From: Leyella stercorea | GTDB taxonomy: Bacteria > Bacteroidota > Bacteroidia > Bacteroidales > Bacteroidaceae | DNA: 64,000 nt | Reading direction: 5' to 3' | Assembly (NCBI RefSeq): GCF_021531355.1 | Contig: NZ_JADYTS010000005.1 | Span: 24,623-88,622 of the forward strand | In this document: positions 7,936-16,990 of the stretch, piece by piece | How positions within the stretch are numbered: position 1 is the first letter of the stretch | How the letters are laid out: each line of letters begins with the position of its first letter | Notes under the pieces: generated by a model | Databases searched by the model: none | The model's input: the letters and a program-made list of their open reading frames with translations, nothing else | Told to the model about the DNA's origin: nothing | Translations under genes and position numbers: made by a program

Positions 7936-10569
7936 TCACGACCTTCCCGTCACGATTTTCTTTATCTCGTTGAGTTTGTTGAGAGCCTCGACGGGGGTGA
8001 GGTTGTTTATGTCAAGACCGAGAATCTCGTCGCGTATCTGACAGAGCACGGGGTCGTCGAGTTGGAAGAAGGAGAGCTGCATGCCTGCTGAGGCTTTCTG
8101 ACCGAGGTTCTGGCGCGACTCCACTCCAACGCTGGCGTTGTCAGCCTCCAGCTGCTTCAGTATGGTGTTGGCACGGTTTACTATCGACTTTGGCATACCG
8201 GCAATCTCAGCCACGTGTATACCGAACGAGTGCTCCGAACCGCCTCGCATCAGCTTACGCAGGAATATCACCTTGCCGTTCAGCTCCTTCACGCTCACGT
8301 TGTAGTTCTTAATGCGCGAGAAGTTCTTCTCCATCTCGTTCAGTTCGTGATAGTGAGTGGCGAAGAGAGTGCGTGCCTGTGCGCCTTGATGCTCATGCAG
8401 ATATTCCACGATAGCCCACGCTATGGAGATGCCGTCGTAGGTCGACGTGCCTCGTCCAAGCTCGTCGAAGAGCACGAGCGAGCGTGGTGTGACGTTGTTG
8501 AGAATGTCAGAAGCCTCCGTCATTTCCACCATAAAGGTCGATTCACCTAATGATATGTTGTCCGATGCACCCACACGTGTGAAAATCTTGTCTACGAGTC
8601 CTACATGAGCCGACTCTGCCGGAACGAAGCATCCCATCTGAGCCATGAGCGTTATGAGCGCAGTCTGGCGTAGGAGAGCCGACTTACCAGCCATGTTCGG
8701 ACCCGTAATAATCATTATCTGCTGCTGTTCGGAATCCAGTTCGATGTCGTTAGGCACATATTCCTCACCCATAGGCAGCTGCGTTTCTATCACGGGATGA
8801 CGTCCTGCCTTAATCTGAAGCACACAGTCGTCAGCCACAACGGGGCGCACATAGCGGTGCTCTTCGGCTGCCTTTGCAAACGAGAGGAGGCAGTCGAGTC
8901 GTGCAATGATGTTGGCGTTTATCTGTATCTGTGGTATGAACTCAGCCATATCGGTGACGAGTTCGGTGAAGAGACGGGTTTCTAAGGCGAGTATTTTCTC
9001 GTCGGCTCCCATTATCTTCTCCTCATATTCCTTCAGTTCCTGAGTTATGTAGCGCTCGGCATTGGCAAGAGTCTGCTTGCGTATCCACTCCTGCGGCACC
9101 TGGTCCTTGTACGTATTGCGCACCTCAAGATAGTATCCGAACACGTTGTTATATCCCACCTTGAGCGACTGTATGCCCGTCTTCTGCGCTTCTTCTTCCT
9201 GAATGCGCAGCAGATAGTCTCTTCCTCCGCGCGAGATGGAGCGCAGTTCGTCGAGTTCGGGCGAGAATCCGGCTGCAATAACGTCGCCCTTGTTGATGAG
9301 CTGAGGCGGATCGGGCTGTATTTCACGCTCAATGCGTTCGCGAAGCGACTCGCATAGGTTCAGACGTTCGCCTATTGAGCGTATCTCTTCATTGTCGCTG
9401 TATAGGCAGGCGGTCTTTATCGGGATGATGGCTTGCAATGCCAGCTTCAGTTGTACAACCTCGCGTGGCGACACACGTCCTACAGCCACCTTGGATATGA
9501 TGCGCTCCATGTCGCCTATACGATGCAGATTGTCGTCAATGGTCTGTCGGAAATCGGGCTTACGGAAGAATGTCTCCACCACATCCAGGCGCTTGTTGAT
9601 AGAAGCAACGTCCATAAGCGGGAACACAGTCCAGCGTTTCAGCATGCGAGCACCCATTGCTGTCGTGGTGCGGTCGATAACATCGAGCAGCGAAACGCCG
9701 TCGTCCTGCATCGACTGCAGAAGTTCCAGGGAGCGTATGGTGAATTTGTCGAGTCTGACATAGCGGTCCTCTTCAATTCGGCGCAGCGATGTAATGTGTC
9801 CCAAGTGGGTGTGCTGCGTCATTTCAAGATACTGCAATATGGCACCGGCAGCAATCACTCCGAGCTTCAGATGTTCAACGCCGAAACCCTTAAGCGACTT
9901 CGTTCCGAAATGCTTAAGCAACTTCTGTCGTGAACTTTGCTCCGTTAGCATCCAGTCGTCGAGCTGGAAAGTACACCAATGATTGCCGAAATGCTCCTCA
10001 AACTGCGCCTTCATCTGTCGGTCGTGCAGCACCTCCTTAGGCTGGAACGACGCAAGCAGCTTCTCCACATAGTCGAAAGTACCCTCGCCGGTGAGAAATT
10101 CTCCGGTAGAGATGTCGAGAAAAGCCACGCCACACTGAGCCTTTGTCATGAACACGGCAGCAAGGAAGTTGTTCTCCTTATAGTTGAGCACGTTGTCGCT
10201 CATAGCCACTCCGGGCGTGACAAGTTCCGTAATGCCACGCTTCACGAGCGTCTTTGTGAGTTTAGGGTCTTCCAGCTGGTCGCATATAGCCACACGTTTG
10301 CCAGCCCTGATGAGCTTAGGCAGATAGGTGTCGAGAGCGTGGTGAGGAAATCCAGCCATCTCCATTGCTGCGCTTGAAGGGTTCTTTCCGTTGGAGCGTC
10401 GAGTCAGAGTGATGCCGAGAATCTTAGCCGCTTCAACGGCATCGCTCGAATAAGTCTCGTAGAAGTCGCCGCAGCGGAACAGCAGGAGTGCGTCGGGATG
10501 CTCGTTCTTGAACGTGTAGAACTGTCGCATCATAGGTGTCAGTCCGTCGTCATTCTTTTTCTGAGCCAT
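7936..10569 (-). CDS. mutS: DNA mismatch repair protein MutS
   Basis: The 877-residue product has all MutS domains. The mismatch-reading motif GDFYETY lies near residue 34 in domain I. The clamp and lever domains fill the middle, and the ATPase holds Walker [15 protein letters not shown], the GESTFMVEM segment, Walker [15 protein letters not shown] and FATHYHEL. It binds mispaired bases and recruits MutL. It is the last gene of an aroQ-methyltransferase-mutS run, 39 bases after the methyltransferase, and converges on the AraC gene with 16 bases between stops. Confidence 0.97.
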   Translation of the reverse strand: MAQKKNDDGLTPMMRQFYTFKNEHPDALLLFRCGDFYETYSSDAVEAAKILGITLTRRSNGKNPSSAAMEMAGFPHHALDTYLPKLIRAGKRVAICDQLEDPKLTKTLVKRGITELVTPGVAMSDNVLNYKENNFLAAVFMTKAQCGVAFLDISTGEFLTGEGTFDYVEKLLASFQPKEVLHDRQMKAQFEEHFGNHWCTFQLDDWMLTEQSSRQKLLKHFGTKSLKGFGVEHLKLGVIAAGAILQYLEMTQHTHLGHITSLRRIEEDRYVRLDKFTIRSLELLQSMQDDGVSLLDVIDRTTTAMGARMLKRWTVFPLMDVASINKRLDVVETFFRKPDFRQTIDDNLHRIGDMERIISKVAVGRVSPREVVQLKLALQAIIPIKTACLYSDNEEIRSIGERLNLCESLRERIEREIQPDPPQLINKGDVIAAGFSPELDELRSISRGGRDYLLRIQEEEAQKTGIQSLKVGYNNVFGYYLEVRNTYKDQVPQEWIRKQTLANAERYITQELKEYEEKIMGADEKILALETRLFTELVTDMAEFIPQIQINANIIARLDCLLSFAKAAEEHRYVRPVVADDCVLQIKAGRHPVIETQLPMGEEYVPNDIELDSEQQQIMIITGPNMAGKSALLRQTALITLMAQMGCFVPAESAHVGLVDKIFTRVGASDNISLGESTFMVEMTEASDILNNVTPRSLVLFDELGRGTSTYDGISIAWAIVEYLHEHQGAQARTLFATHYHELNEMEKNFSRIKNYNVSVKELNGKVIFLRKLMRGGSEHSFGIHVAEIAGMPKSIVNRANTILKQLEADNASVGVESRQNLGQKASAGMQLSFFQLDDPVLCQIRDEILGLDINNLTPVEALNKLNEIKKIVTGRS

Positions 10570-10608
10570 ATAATATAGTAGTGGTTCTTTTGTAAGCCTT
10601 TAATGTCT

Positions 10609-11244
10609 TTAATCCTTTTTTCTGATAAGCGTCAGTCCGTCGCGCAACGGCACTATCACCTGCTCAACACGGTTGTCGGCAGCAACGTGGTCGTTGAATT
10701 GTCTGATGCCTTGTGTCTGATGGTCGTGGTCGTAAGCCGGGTCGGTGACATGACCGTCCCACAGCGTGTTGTCGGCAATGATATATCCTCCGGGTCGCAA
10801 CAGTCGTAGCACCATCTCGTAAGTCTCGACATACGTACGTTTGTCGCCGTCGACAAAAGCGAGGTCGAACGTCACGCCAAGCTTAGGCGCTTCAATGTTG
10901 GCGTCGCCTATGCGGAAGTCTATCTTGTCAGCCACGGGCGAGTTTTCAATCCACGGACGGGTGAAGTCTTCCATCTCGTCGTTTATCTCAAACGTCCACA
11001 CCTTTCCTCCTTCGTCCAATCCTTCAGCCATGCAGATGGCGCTATAGCCCGAGAAGGTGCCCACCTCAAGAATGTTCTTGGGGCGTATCATGCTCACAAG
11101 CATCTTCAACAAGCGTCCTTGCAGATGTCCCGATGCCATGCGTCCGTGTATGGTATGGATGTTGGTGGCGCGGTAGAGGCGGTACAGATAGTCGCCTTCG
11201 GGTGCTGAGTGTGCCAGTACGTACTTCTCTATTTCTTCAGTCAT
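10609..11244 (-). CDS. SAM-dependent O-methyltransferase (caffeoyl-CoA/catechol type)
   Basis: About 211 residues from the ATG at 11244 (MTEEIEKYVLAHSAPEGDY), which overlaps the aroQ stop as ATGA. Longer frames read into aroQ. Class I methyltransferase motifs are clear: NILEVGTFSGYSAICMAEGL (SAM binding), WTFEIN, FDLAFVDGDKRTYVETYE (metal-binding Asp) and GGYIIADNTLWDGHV. The family methylates catechol-type hydroxyls with a divalent metal. The bacterial substrate is not known. Confidence 0.9.
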   Translation of the reverse strand: MTEEIEKYVLAHSAPEGDYLYRLYRATNIHTIHGRMASGHLQGRLLKMLVSMIRPKNILEVGTFSGYSAICMAEGLDEGGKVWTFEINDEMEDFTRPWIENSPVADKIDFRIGDANIEAPKLGVTFDLAFVDGDKRTYVETYEMVLRLLRPGGYIIADNTLWDGHVTDPAYDHDHQTQGIRQFNDHVAADNRVEQVIVPLRDGLTLIRKKD

Positions 11245-11660
11245 AACGCTTTGATTGCTTCGAGTGCCAGACGATAAGAGTCCATTCCGAATCCGCATAT
11301 TACGCCCAGACAGGCGCAAGAAATCATCGACTTGTATCGGAACTCCTCACGTTTGTGCACATTGCTTATGTGTACCTCGATGACAGGACTCTTAAGCGAG
11401 CGTATGCAGTCCTGCAATGCTATGCTGGTGTGGGTGTATGCACCGGCATTGAGTATAATGCCGTCTACCGAGAATCCCACTTCCTGCATCTTGTCGATGA
11501 GGCATCCCTCTATATTGCTCTGATAATAGTCTATCTCTACGTCGGGATATTGCTTGCGCAATGTGTCGAGATAAGCCTCGAATGTACTGCTACCGTATAT
11601 TCCCGGTTCGCGTGTGCCCAACAGATTGAGGTTGGGACCGTTTATGATTTGTATTTTCAT
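11241..11660 (-). CDS. aroQ: 3-dehydroquinate dehydratase, type II
   Basis: The 139-residue protein starts MKIQIINGPNLNLLGTREP, the family's signature opening with the active-site region. Other marks are ILNAGAYTHTSIALQDCI and VIEVHISNVHKREEFR. It dehydrates 3-dehydroquinate to 3-dehydroshikimate in the shikimate pathway. It is first in an operon and is translationally coupled through ATGA to the methyltransferase. Its leader region consists of TTTTGAGTTTTGAA-type repeats. Confidence 0.96.
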   Translation of the reverse strand: MKIQIINGPNLNLLGTREPGIYGSSTFEAYLDTLRKQYPDVEIDYYQSNIEGCLIDKMQEVGFSVDGIILNAGAYTHTSIALQDCIRSLKSPVIEVHISNVHKREEFRYKSMISCACLGVICGFGMDSYRLALEAIKAL

Positions 11661-11741
11661 AATTCGAATTTTGAGTTTTGAATTTTGAGTTGTTGCCGAT
11701 GGCAATTTTGAGTTTTGAATTTTGAGTTTTGAATTCCTAAT
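11661..11741. repeat. Simple repeat of TTTTGAGTTTTGAA type
   Basis: Several head-to-tail copies of TTTTGAGTTTTGAA and TTTTGAGT lie between the lemA-TPM operon and aroQ, split by GTTGCCGATGGCAA. The rest of the gap up to 11804 holds variants of ATTCCTAATTC and CACATTCC. A similar block occurs before murE's neighbour at 44222-44275. Confidence 0.7.
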
Positions 11742-11804
11742 TCATCAATTCCTAATCGGCGCAGCCGACAATTCAACATTCCACATTCCTAATTCCACAT
11801 TCTC

Positions 11805-12776
11805 TTACCATCCCGATGTTGCTCCGCCGCCACCCGTTGAGCCGCCTCCGAAGCTTCCACCGAATCCGCCTCCGAATCCGCTTCCGCCTCTGTTGCCACC
11901 GCCCAGCATCGAACCGAGTATGGCACCAGTAGCCATAGCGTTGCCGTTATCGTTCTCGTCGGAATCCTTGGTTACGGTGTTGCCGCAGTACTTGCATATG
12001 TATGTGGTGCGCAGTATTCGACGCACTATGCGTCCATTCTGGTCTTTCACCACCAGATGCTGCTCCTTCACCTTGCGCAGGGCGCTGCGTTTTTTGCATT
12101 TAGGACAGCGTTGCAGCGAGCCCATAGCATAAATGAATATCAGCATTGTTACTACTATGGCCAAGAGAGTAATCATGATCGTCGATATGTCGTCCTCGCC
12201 GCTGTCCTCTTCTGCTTGCATCGAGCCGTCGAGAGTCTTCGCTACGGCACGAACGCCGCTTACCATACCGCCATCCCAGTTGCCTTTCTTGAAGCGTGGT
12301 ATCATTAATGTAGTCTGAATGCGCTTCGACATGGCGTCGGTCATAGTGCCTTCGATGCCATAACCGGTAGTAAATCGCACCTTCTTCTGGTCCATAACGA
12401 AGAGGATGAGCAGTCCGTTGTCGCTCTTCTTCTTGCCTATTCCCCACTTGCGGAACAGTTCGTGGCCAAAGTCGAAGATGTCCTCTTCGCCTATGCTTGG
12501 CAGCATCACTACAGCCGTTTCTATGCCCGTGCTCTTCTCCAAGCGTCCGAGCATGGCGTTGATAGAGTCGCGAGCTGCAGTAGAGAGAATAGCCGTAGGG
12601 TCAGTCACATACTGGCGTGCATCGCTGAGGCGCACGTTGGGCACGTCGTCGATGGTGTATTGCTTGGTCTCTGCGGCAGCAGTTGCCGTAAAGACAAAGA
12701 GCAGGGCTGCGATAAGAAGCCCCGCTCCCTTCACCCTTCCCCTAAGGGAGTGGTATAGAAAGTTTCCGATGTTCAT
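11805..12776 (-). CDS. TPM-domain (YgcG family) membrane protein
   Basis: The 323-residue protein has an N-terminal signal or anchor (GAGLLIAALLFVFTATAAA). The TPM domain covers roughly residues 55-190 (VTDPTAILSTAARDSINAML, GIETAVVMLPSIGEEDIFDF, NGLLILFVMDQKKVRFTTGYG). A transmembrane segment (TIMITLLAIVVTMLIFIYAM) follows. A zinc-ribbon-like part has CPKCKKR and CKYCGN, and the tail is glycine-rich (GGNRGGSGFGGGFGGSFGGG). The family is linked to membrane stress and photosystem repair in other organisms; its bacterial role is unclear. It follows lemA by 3 bases, a pairing common in bacteria. Confidence 0.88.
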   Translation of the reverse strand: MNIGNFLYHSLRGRVKGAGLLIAALLFVFTATAAAETKQYTIDDVPNVRLSDARQYVTDPTAILSTAARDSINAMLGRLEKSTGIETAVVMLPSIGEEDIFDFGHELFRKWGIGKKKSDNGLLILFVMDQKKVRFTTGYGIEGTMTDAMSKRIQTTLMIPRFKKGNWDGGMVSGVRAVAKTLDGSMQAEEDSGEDDISTIMITLLAIVVTMLIFIYAMGSLQRCPKCKKRSALRKVKEQHLVVKDQNGRIVRRILRTTYICKYCGNTVTKDSDENDNGNAMATGAILGSMLGGGNRGGSGFGGGFGGSFGGGSTGGGGATSGW

Positions 12777-12779
12777 TGT

Positions 12780-13376
12780 TTAGAACTCTACTTTAGGAGC
12801 TTTATCGGCTCCAGCCTCTGCCTCGAAGTAGTTCTTCTTGTCAAAACCGCAGATGCCTGCAATCAGACTCTTCGGGAATCGGCGTATTGCCACGTTATAT
12901 TCCTTGGCTGCATCGTTGAAGTCCTTACGGGCTACGTTGATGCGGTTCTCAGTGCCTTCCAGCTGCGATTGCAGTTCGAGGAAGTTCTGGTTGGCCTTGA
13001 GGTCGGGATAGTTCTCGGTGATGGCGAGCAACTTGCCCAGTGCATTGGTAACGTCGCCCTGCGCCTTCTGATACTGTGCCAGCTGCTGCGGAGTGCAGTT
13101 AGAGGGGTCAATCTTCACCTGAGTAGCCTGCGAGCGTGCAGCCATTACAGCCTCAAGTGTCTGGCTCTCGTGCTTGGCATAGCCCTTGACGGTGCTCACG
13201 AGGTTAGGGATGAGGTCGGAGCGACGCTGATACTGTGTCTCAACGTTAGCCCACTTGCCGTTCACTTCCTCGTCCATCGATACCAGTCCGTTGTATCCGC
13301 TTATGCCCCAAAGAGCTATCACCAGAATCACCACACCAGCGATGATCCATCCTAAATGTTTTGGTCGTTTGTTCAT
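12780..13376 (-). CDS. lemA: LemA family protein
   Basis: The 198-residue protein has one N-terminal membrane anchor (GWIIAGVVILVIALWGISGYN). A four-helix LemA domain follows, with EEVNGKWANVETQYQRRSDLIPNLV, GDVTNALGKLLAITENYPDLKAN and NRINVARKDFNDAAKEYN. LemA proteins are membrane-anchored helical proteins of uncertain role. It is the first gene of the lemA-TPM operon. Confidence 0.95.
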   Translation of the reverse strand: MNKRPKHLGWIIAGVVILVIALWGISGYNGLVSMDEEVNGKWANVETQYQRRSDLIPNLVSTVKGYAKHESQTLEAVMAARSQATQVKIDPSNCTPQQLAQYQKAQGDVTNALGKLLAITENYPDLKANQNFLELQSQLEGTENRINVARKDFNDAAKEYNVAIRRFPKSLIAGICGFDKKNYFEAEAGADKAPKVEF

Positions 13377-13527
13377 TTTGTCGTTAATTAAATTAATGTA
13401 TAATTAGGAGGCTATGGCGTTCTCGCCGTAGCCAGTGCAATTTACCCATATATGGGTATTGCGCAAGTCGCTAATTCTGAGTAACTTTGCTGGCGTGAAA
13501 ATTCATAATGTTATTGTATAAAGAGCA

Positions 13528-13560
13528 AAGGGGAGTGGCTGTGAAGTCAGTCCCTTTTTT
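13528..13560. terminator. Terminator-like hairpin between TlpA-like gene and lemA
   Basis: GGGAGTGGCT and AGTCAGTCCC pair with one mismatch around GTGA, flanked by AAAG and TTTTTT. It would act mainly on rightward transcripts, although it lies past the stop of the leftward TlpA-like gene. Confidence 0.4.
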
Positions 13561-13598
13561 CTTTTTTCCACGTCAACACGTCACCATCCCAACCTCAA

Positions 13599-14774
13599 TT
13601 AAAGCAGCGCTTTAATCTCAGCGTCAATATCCTTAATCTGTGCGTCGCGCTTCACCACGTTGCAGTTGCGGTCGAGCAGGAAGAAGGTTGGTACCTGCTG
13701 CACGTTGTACAGCTGCAGAACGCGTGAGTCGTCGTCAACGCGTGTGCTTATCCAGGGCAGGGCAGCAGTCTGAGTCTTCCAGAAGTGCTCGTCGCCGTCT
13801 ACGCTCACCTGATAAATCTCCAGTCCGGCAGCGTGGTATTTGTTATACAGTTCGCGCAGCATCATGATGCGCTGCAGTGACTTCTCGTTGGCGAAGAGGT
13901 GGAAGTCGAGCAACACCACCTTGCCATTGAGCGACGACAGGCGGCGTTCGTTGCCCTTGTTGTCGGTCAGAGTGAAGTCGATAACGCCAGAAGTGTTCAC
14001 CTTCTGTGCGTCAAGTATGCCTTGAGCCTGCTTGTTCTTCAGAATGCGTATGTCCTTCATGCCTTCGATGGCAATGTTGTGCAGGTTCTCGCCGCGCTCC
14101 TCGTTAGGATAGAATGTGTCCCAACTTGTAGCCACAGCGGCAAACACCTTCACGTCCTGCTCCGACGAGCGGGGATTGAATATCAGTACGGGCTGTCCGC
14201 CGGCATACAGTGTCTGGAACAGTGCGAAGTAAGATGAAGCCTTCATCGGCTCCTTGAAGATGTATTCGGTCTTCACGCGGGTTTTGTACGCTTCAACAAC
14301 ACGAGCTACGCTGTCGTTGACAGCATCGGCTCCGAGCTGCGGGTTCTGTGCGATGGCGTTCAGCTGTGTCTGCAGTCCCATCTGCATAAGTGTCAGCTCC
14401 TTGATACGCGAGCAGTCTTCCGATCCGCTCACCTCATACTGCGATGCCATGCCAGGATATTCAGCCTTGATGTTTACCGTCTCGGTAGAATCGATGGCAA
14501 TGTTTATTATTTGTCCTGCAATGCGCAGACGATAGAACTCCGGTGCTGTAGGTGCCTTGTCGTCGAATGCGAAAGTACCGTCGGCCGACAGCTTCACTGA
14601 GTCGACTACAACCGGACCGTTCAGACTCATGTTCTCAAAATACAGAGTTGAGTCGGCTGCATTGCCGATGGTGCCGTTGACGTGGAATTTCTTCTCGTTG
14701 CATGAGGCCATGCCTAATACTGCCACTGCCGCCAAAGCAATGGCGAAAAGGCTGTTTAATGATTTTATCTTCAT
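13599..14774 (-). CDS. TlpA-like lipoprotein with DUF4369-type N-terminal domain, CxxC missing
   Basis: The 391-residue protein has a lipoprotein signal (LAAVAVLGMASC, lipid on Cys 25). A beta-sandwich of DUF4369 type follows (FHVNGTIGNAADSTLYFENM, VDSVKLSADGTFAF). After a helical linker comes a thioredoxin-like domain from about residue 270 (DFTLTDNKGNERRLSSLNGK). The family's active-site WCxxC is absent: after KVVLLDFHLF the sequence reads ANEKSLQRIMMLRELY. The cis-Pro loop (NVQQVPTFFLLDR) and the fold elements remain. It probably sits on the periplasmic face of a membrane, but cannot be a normal disulfide reductase. Confidence 0.85.
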   Translation of the reverse strand: MKIKSLNSLFAIALAAVAVLGMASCNEKKFHVNGTIGNAADSTLYFENMSLNGPVVVDSVKLSADGTFAFDDKAPTAPEFYRLRIAGQIINIAIDSTETVNIKAEYPGMASQYEVSGSEDCSRIKELTLMQMGLQTQLNAIAQNPQLGADAVNDSVARVVEAYKTRVKTEYIFKEPMKASSYFALFQTLYAGGQPVLIFNPRSSEQDVKVFAAVATSWDTFYPNEERGENLHNIAIEGMKDIRILKNKQAQGILDAQKVNTSGVIDFTLTDNKGNERRLSSLNGKVVLLDFHLFANEKSLQRIMMLRELYNKYHAAGLEIYQVSVDGDEHFWKTQTAALPWISTRVDDDSRVLQLYNVQQVPTFFLLDRNCNVVKRDAQIKDIDAEIKALL

Positions 14775-14834
14775 TGTTTTTTGTTATTATGCTATATATA
14801 AAAATGTGTGTCTAATGACTAATAGACTGCAAAC

Positions 14835-15398
14835 TTACACATTTTTATCCACATTTTCGCGATTTTCGGGCGAAAAACGCTCCTCACGTCCGAGGAATTT
14901 GATGAGTCCCCAGCGCACGCTGCGCAGTCCGAACTGTTCCGTATGTATGTCGCCGGGTGCTATCCACATGCATTCAGCAGCGTCGTCGTTGGCTGTGAGC
15001 ACGCTCTCGTCTTCCACCTTACACTCAAAGAACATGTCGAGTGTGTGTATGTCGATGCGGCTATAGCGGTAGATGTTGGGCAGCGAGAAGAGGTATTTCG
15101 ACTCCGTAACCTTCAGTCCTGTCTCTTCCATAACCTCACGTGCAACGCCCTGTTCGGCAGTTTCGCCCAGTTCGGCAAATCCTCCTGGCAGGTCGAGTGT
15201 GCCCTTGGCTGGTTCGTTGCGGCGGCGCTCTACTAATATCTCGCCCTTGCTGTTTGTTATGATTGCTACGTTGGCAGAGCTGGGATTCATAAAAAACTCA
15301 AATCCGCAGTTCTCGCATTTCTTACTTGCTTTGCTGTTCTCTACAAAGTGATGACTGCCGCACATGGGGCAATACTCAAATTTCTCTAATGGATGCAT
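14835..15398 (-). CDS. Nudix hydrolase with N-terminal zinc ribbon
   Basis: The 187-residue protein opens with a zinc ribbon (CPMCGSHHF and CENCGFEFF). The Nudix box GFAELGETAEQGVAREVMEETG, split over residues about 71-92, has all catalytic positions of Gx5Ex7REUxEExGU. Zinc ribbon plus Nudix occurs in NudC-like NADH pyrophosphatases and in other Bacteroidetes Nudix proteins. The NudC SQPWPFPxS motif is not seen, so the substrate is open. It is a single-gene unit divergent from the esterase gene. Confidence 0.9.
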   Translation of the reverse strand: MHPLEKFEYCPMCGSHHFVENSKASKKCENCGFEFFMNPSSANVAIITNSKGEILVERRRNEPAKGTLDLPGGFAELGETAEQGVAREVMEETGLKVTESKYLFSLPNIYRYSRIDIHTLDMFFECKVEDESVLTANDDAAECMWIAPGDIHTEQFGLRSVRWGLIKFLGREERFSPENRENVDKNV

Positions 15399-15443
15399 GT
15401 GTAGTAAATTTTAAAATCCTCTGCAATATTACTAAAAAATGGT

Positions 15444-15451
15444 TACCTTTG
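15444..15451 (+). promoter_or_regulatory. -7 box for the esterase gene
   Basis: TACCTTTG matches TAnnTTTG and lies 52 bases before the start codon. A good -33 TTTG is not present. Confidence 0.45.
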
Positions 15452-15502
15452 CAAGATAAAAGACAATTATTAGTAAGATAAATCTAAAAACTTATATCAG
15501 AA

Positions 15503-16327
15503 ATGAGAAAATTGAGATCATTCGCATTACTTGTTGTGCTCCTTGCCGTGTCTGTATCGGCTATGGCACAGCGTGCTTTCGATGTTAACCTATGGGATGC
15601 TAAAACTCCAAATAAAAACGGACTGCAGGACACTGCCTACATCAAGGTTTTCCTGCCCGATGCCAAGCGTGCCACTGGTCGCGCCGTGGTAATTTGTCCG
15701 GGCGGAGGCTATGCTCATCTGGCTATGGATCATGAGGGAACCCAGTGGGCGCCCTTCTTCAACAATATGGGCATTGCTACTATCGTGTTGCATTATCGTA
15801 TGCCCAACGGCAATGTCAAGGTGCCTATTAGCGATGCCGAGGAGGCTATACGCATTGTTCGCAGCAATGCCAAGTCGTGGCATATCAATGCCTCTGACGT
15901 AGGCATAATGGGATTTTCGGCTGGCGGCCATCTTGCCTCTACTATAGCCACACAGTCGAAAGGCGATGCCAAGCCCAATTTCCAGATTCTTTTCTATCCC
16001 GTCATAACAATGCTACAGGGCTACACCCATCAGGGCTCGCACGACAATCTGTTGGGAGCTAACGCCAGTAAGAAGGACGAGCAGAAGTACTGTTCCGATC
16101 TTCAGGTGACACGTGTCACACCGCGCGCCTGCCTTCTTCTCTCCGACGACGACCATGCGGTGTTGCCTATCAACAGCGTCAACTATTATGCCGAGCTGTA
16201 CCGACACGACGTCCATGCATCCATATACGTGTATCCAACTGGTGGCCACGGATGGGGCATGAACACCTCGTTTGCCTATCATACTGAGATGCTCCTCAAT
16301 CTGAAGGGATGGCTTGAGAGCTTTTAA
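15503..16327 (+). CDS. Secreted alpha/beta hydrolase (esterase, BD-FAE-like)
   Basis: The 274-residue protein has a signal peptide (LLVVLLAVSVSAMA). The oxyanion segment VVICPGGGYAHLAMDHEG lies near residue 62. The nucleophile serine sits in IMGFSAGGHLAS near residue 139. The acid is in LLLSDDDHAVLP and the His in TGGHGWGM near residue 250, completing the triad. The closest recalled group is the prolyl-oligopeptidase-like acetyl-xylan or feruloyl esterases exported by gut Bacteroidetes. No carbohydrate-use genes are adjacent, so the substrate is inferred from fold only. Confidence 0.88.
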   Translation: MRKLRSFALLVVLLAVSVSAMAQRAFDVNLWDAKTPNKNGLQDTAYIKVFLPDAKRATGRAVVICPGGGYAHLAMDHEGTQWAPFFNNMGIATIVLHYRMPNGNVKVPISDAEEAIRIVRSNAKSWHINASDVGIMGFSAGGHLASTIATQSKGDAKPNFQILFYPVITMLQGYTHQGSHDNLLGANASKKDEQKYCSDLQVTRVTPRACLLLSDDDHAVLPINSVNYYAELYRHDVHASIYVYPTGGHGWGMNTSFAYHTEMLLNLKGWLESF

Positions 16328-16365
16328 TGCCTAAACATACGTGTTAAACCTATATATTTAAGCCT

Positions 16366-16806
16366 ATGAAGACTGAACACATCTTGATAATGCGTTTTTT
16401 TACTCCCGACGAGGTGGCAATGCTTGTACCCGTGGTAAGATCGCTCGCACAGCAATATCCCGACCTGCGTGTCACCGTGCTTAGCCAACCTTCAGCCCGC
16501 CCGTTGTTTGAAGATATGGCACACAACGTAGGGTTTATGGCTGCCGACCTCAACGGCGAGTATCATGGGGTGAAGGGACTCAATGCCCTCTATCGCCGTC
16601 TTGTTGCCAAGAACTTCACAGCTATTGCCGACATGCACAACTTCTTGCGTTCGTCTTACCTGCGCATGCGCTTCAATCTTTCGAGCTATCGTGTCGAGCA
16701 TATCGACAACCACCGCCATTCTGCCCAGCCTCTCCCGTCGCTCACCGACGACTATATCGATGTGCTCGCAAGGTTAGGGTATGAGGTTAGCGTAAACAAC
16801 AAGTAG
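16366..16806 (+). pseudogene. Truncated glycosyltransferase family 9 (LPS heptosyltransferase-like)
   Basis: The 146 residues match only the N-terminal half of GT9 proteins, which are usually around 340 residues. Visible parts are EHILIMRFFTPDEVAMLVPVV, the GT9 opening, and DLNGEYHGVKGLNALYRRL. The usual GDV segment is altered to DEV. The C-terminal donor-binding domain is wholly missing. The sequence after YRVEHIDNHRHSAQPLP also seems to lack a short stretch found in full-length relatives. The stop codon (16804-16806) abuts a 175-bp repeat element, so truncation and element insertion are probably linked. It may be non-functional. Confidence 0.75.
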
Positions 16807-16982
16807 GAGAGTGTGTCAAAACAGAAGTTAGAGGAAGTTTGGGCTTTGCCCGTAGTTAATAGAAGTTAGCGGACATATGTATAAATTGCTGAAAGACAAA
16901 GCATTTGTCCGTTAACTTCCATTCATCGTAGATGGATTAACTTCTTCTTAACTTCCTCTAACTCCTATTCTGACACGCCCTC
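16807..16982 (-). repeat. 175-bp palindromic repeat element, copy 1 (inverted, diverged)
   Basis: It begins GAGAGTGTGTCAAAAC and ends GACACGCCCTC. Read on the minus strand, it aligns along its whole length with the two identical copies at 25436 and 26194, with scattered substitutions and small indels. Shared internal pieces include GGACATATGTATAAATTGCT and ATCGTAGATGGATTAACTTC. The ends form terminal inverted repeats, and TAG/CTA flank it on both sides. It fills the gap between the truncated GT9 gene and the M15 peptidase gene. Confidence 0.9.
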
Positions 16983-16990
16983 CTAAGCTT

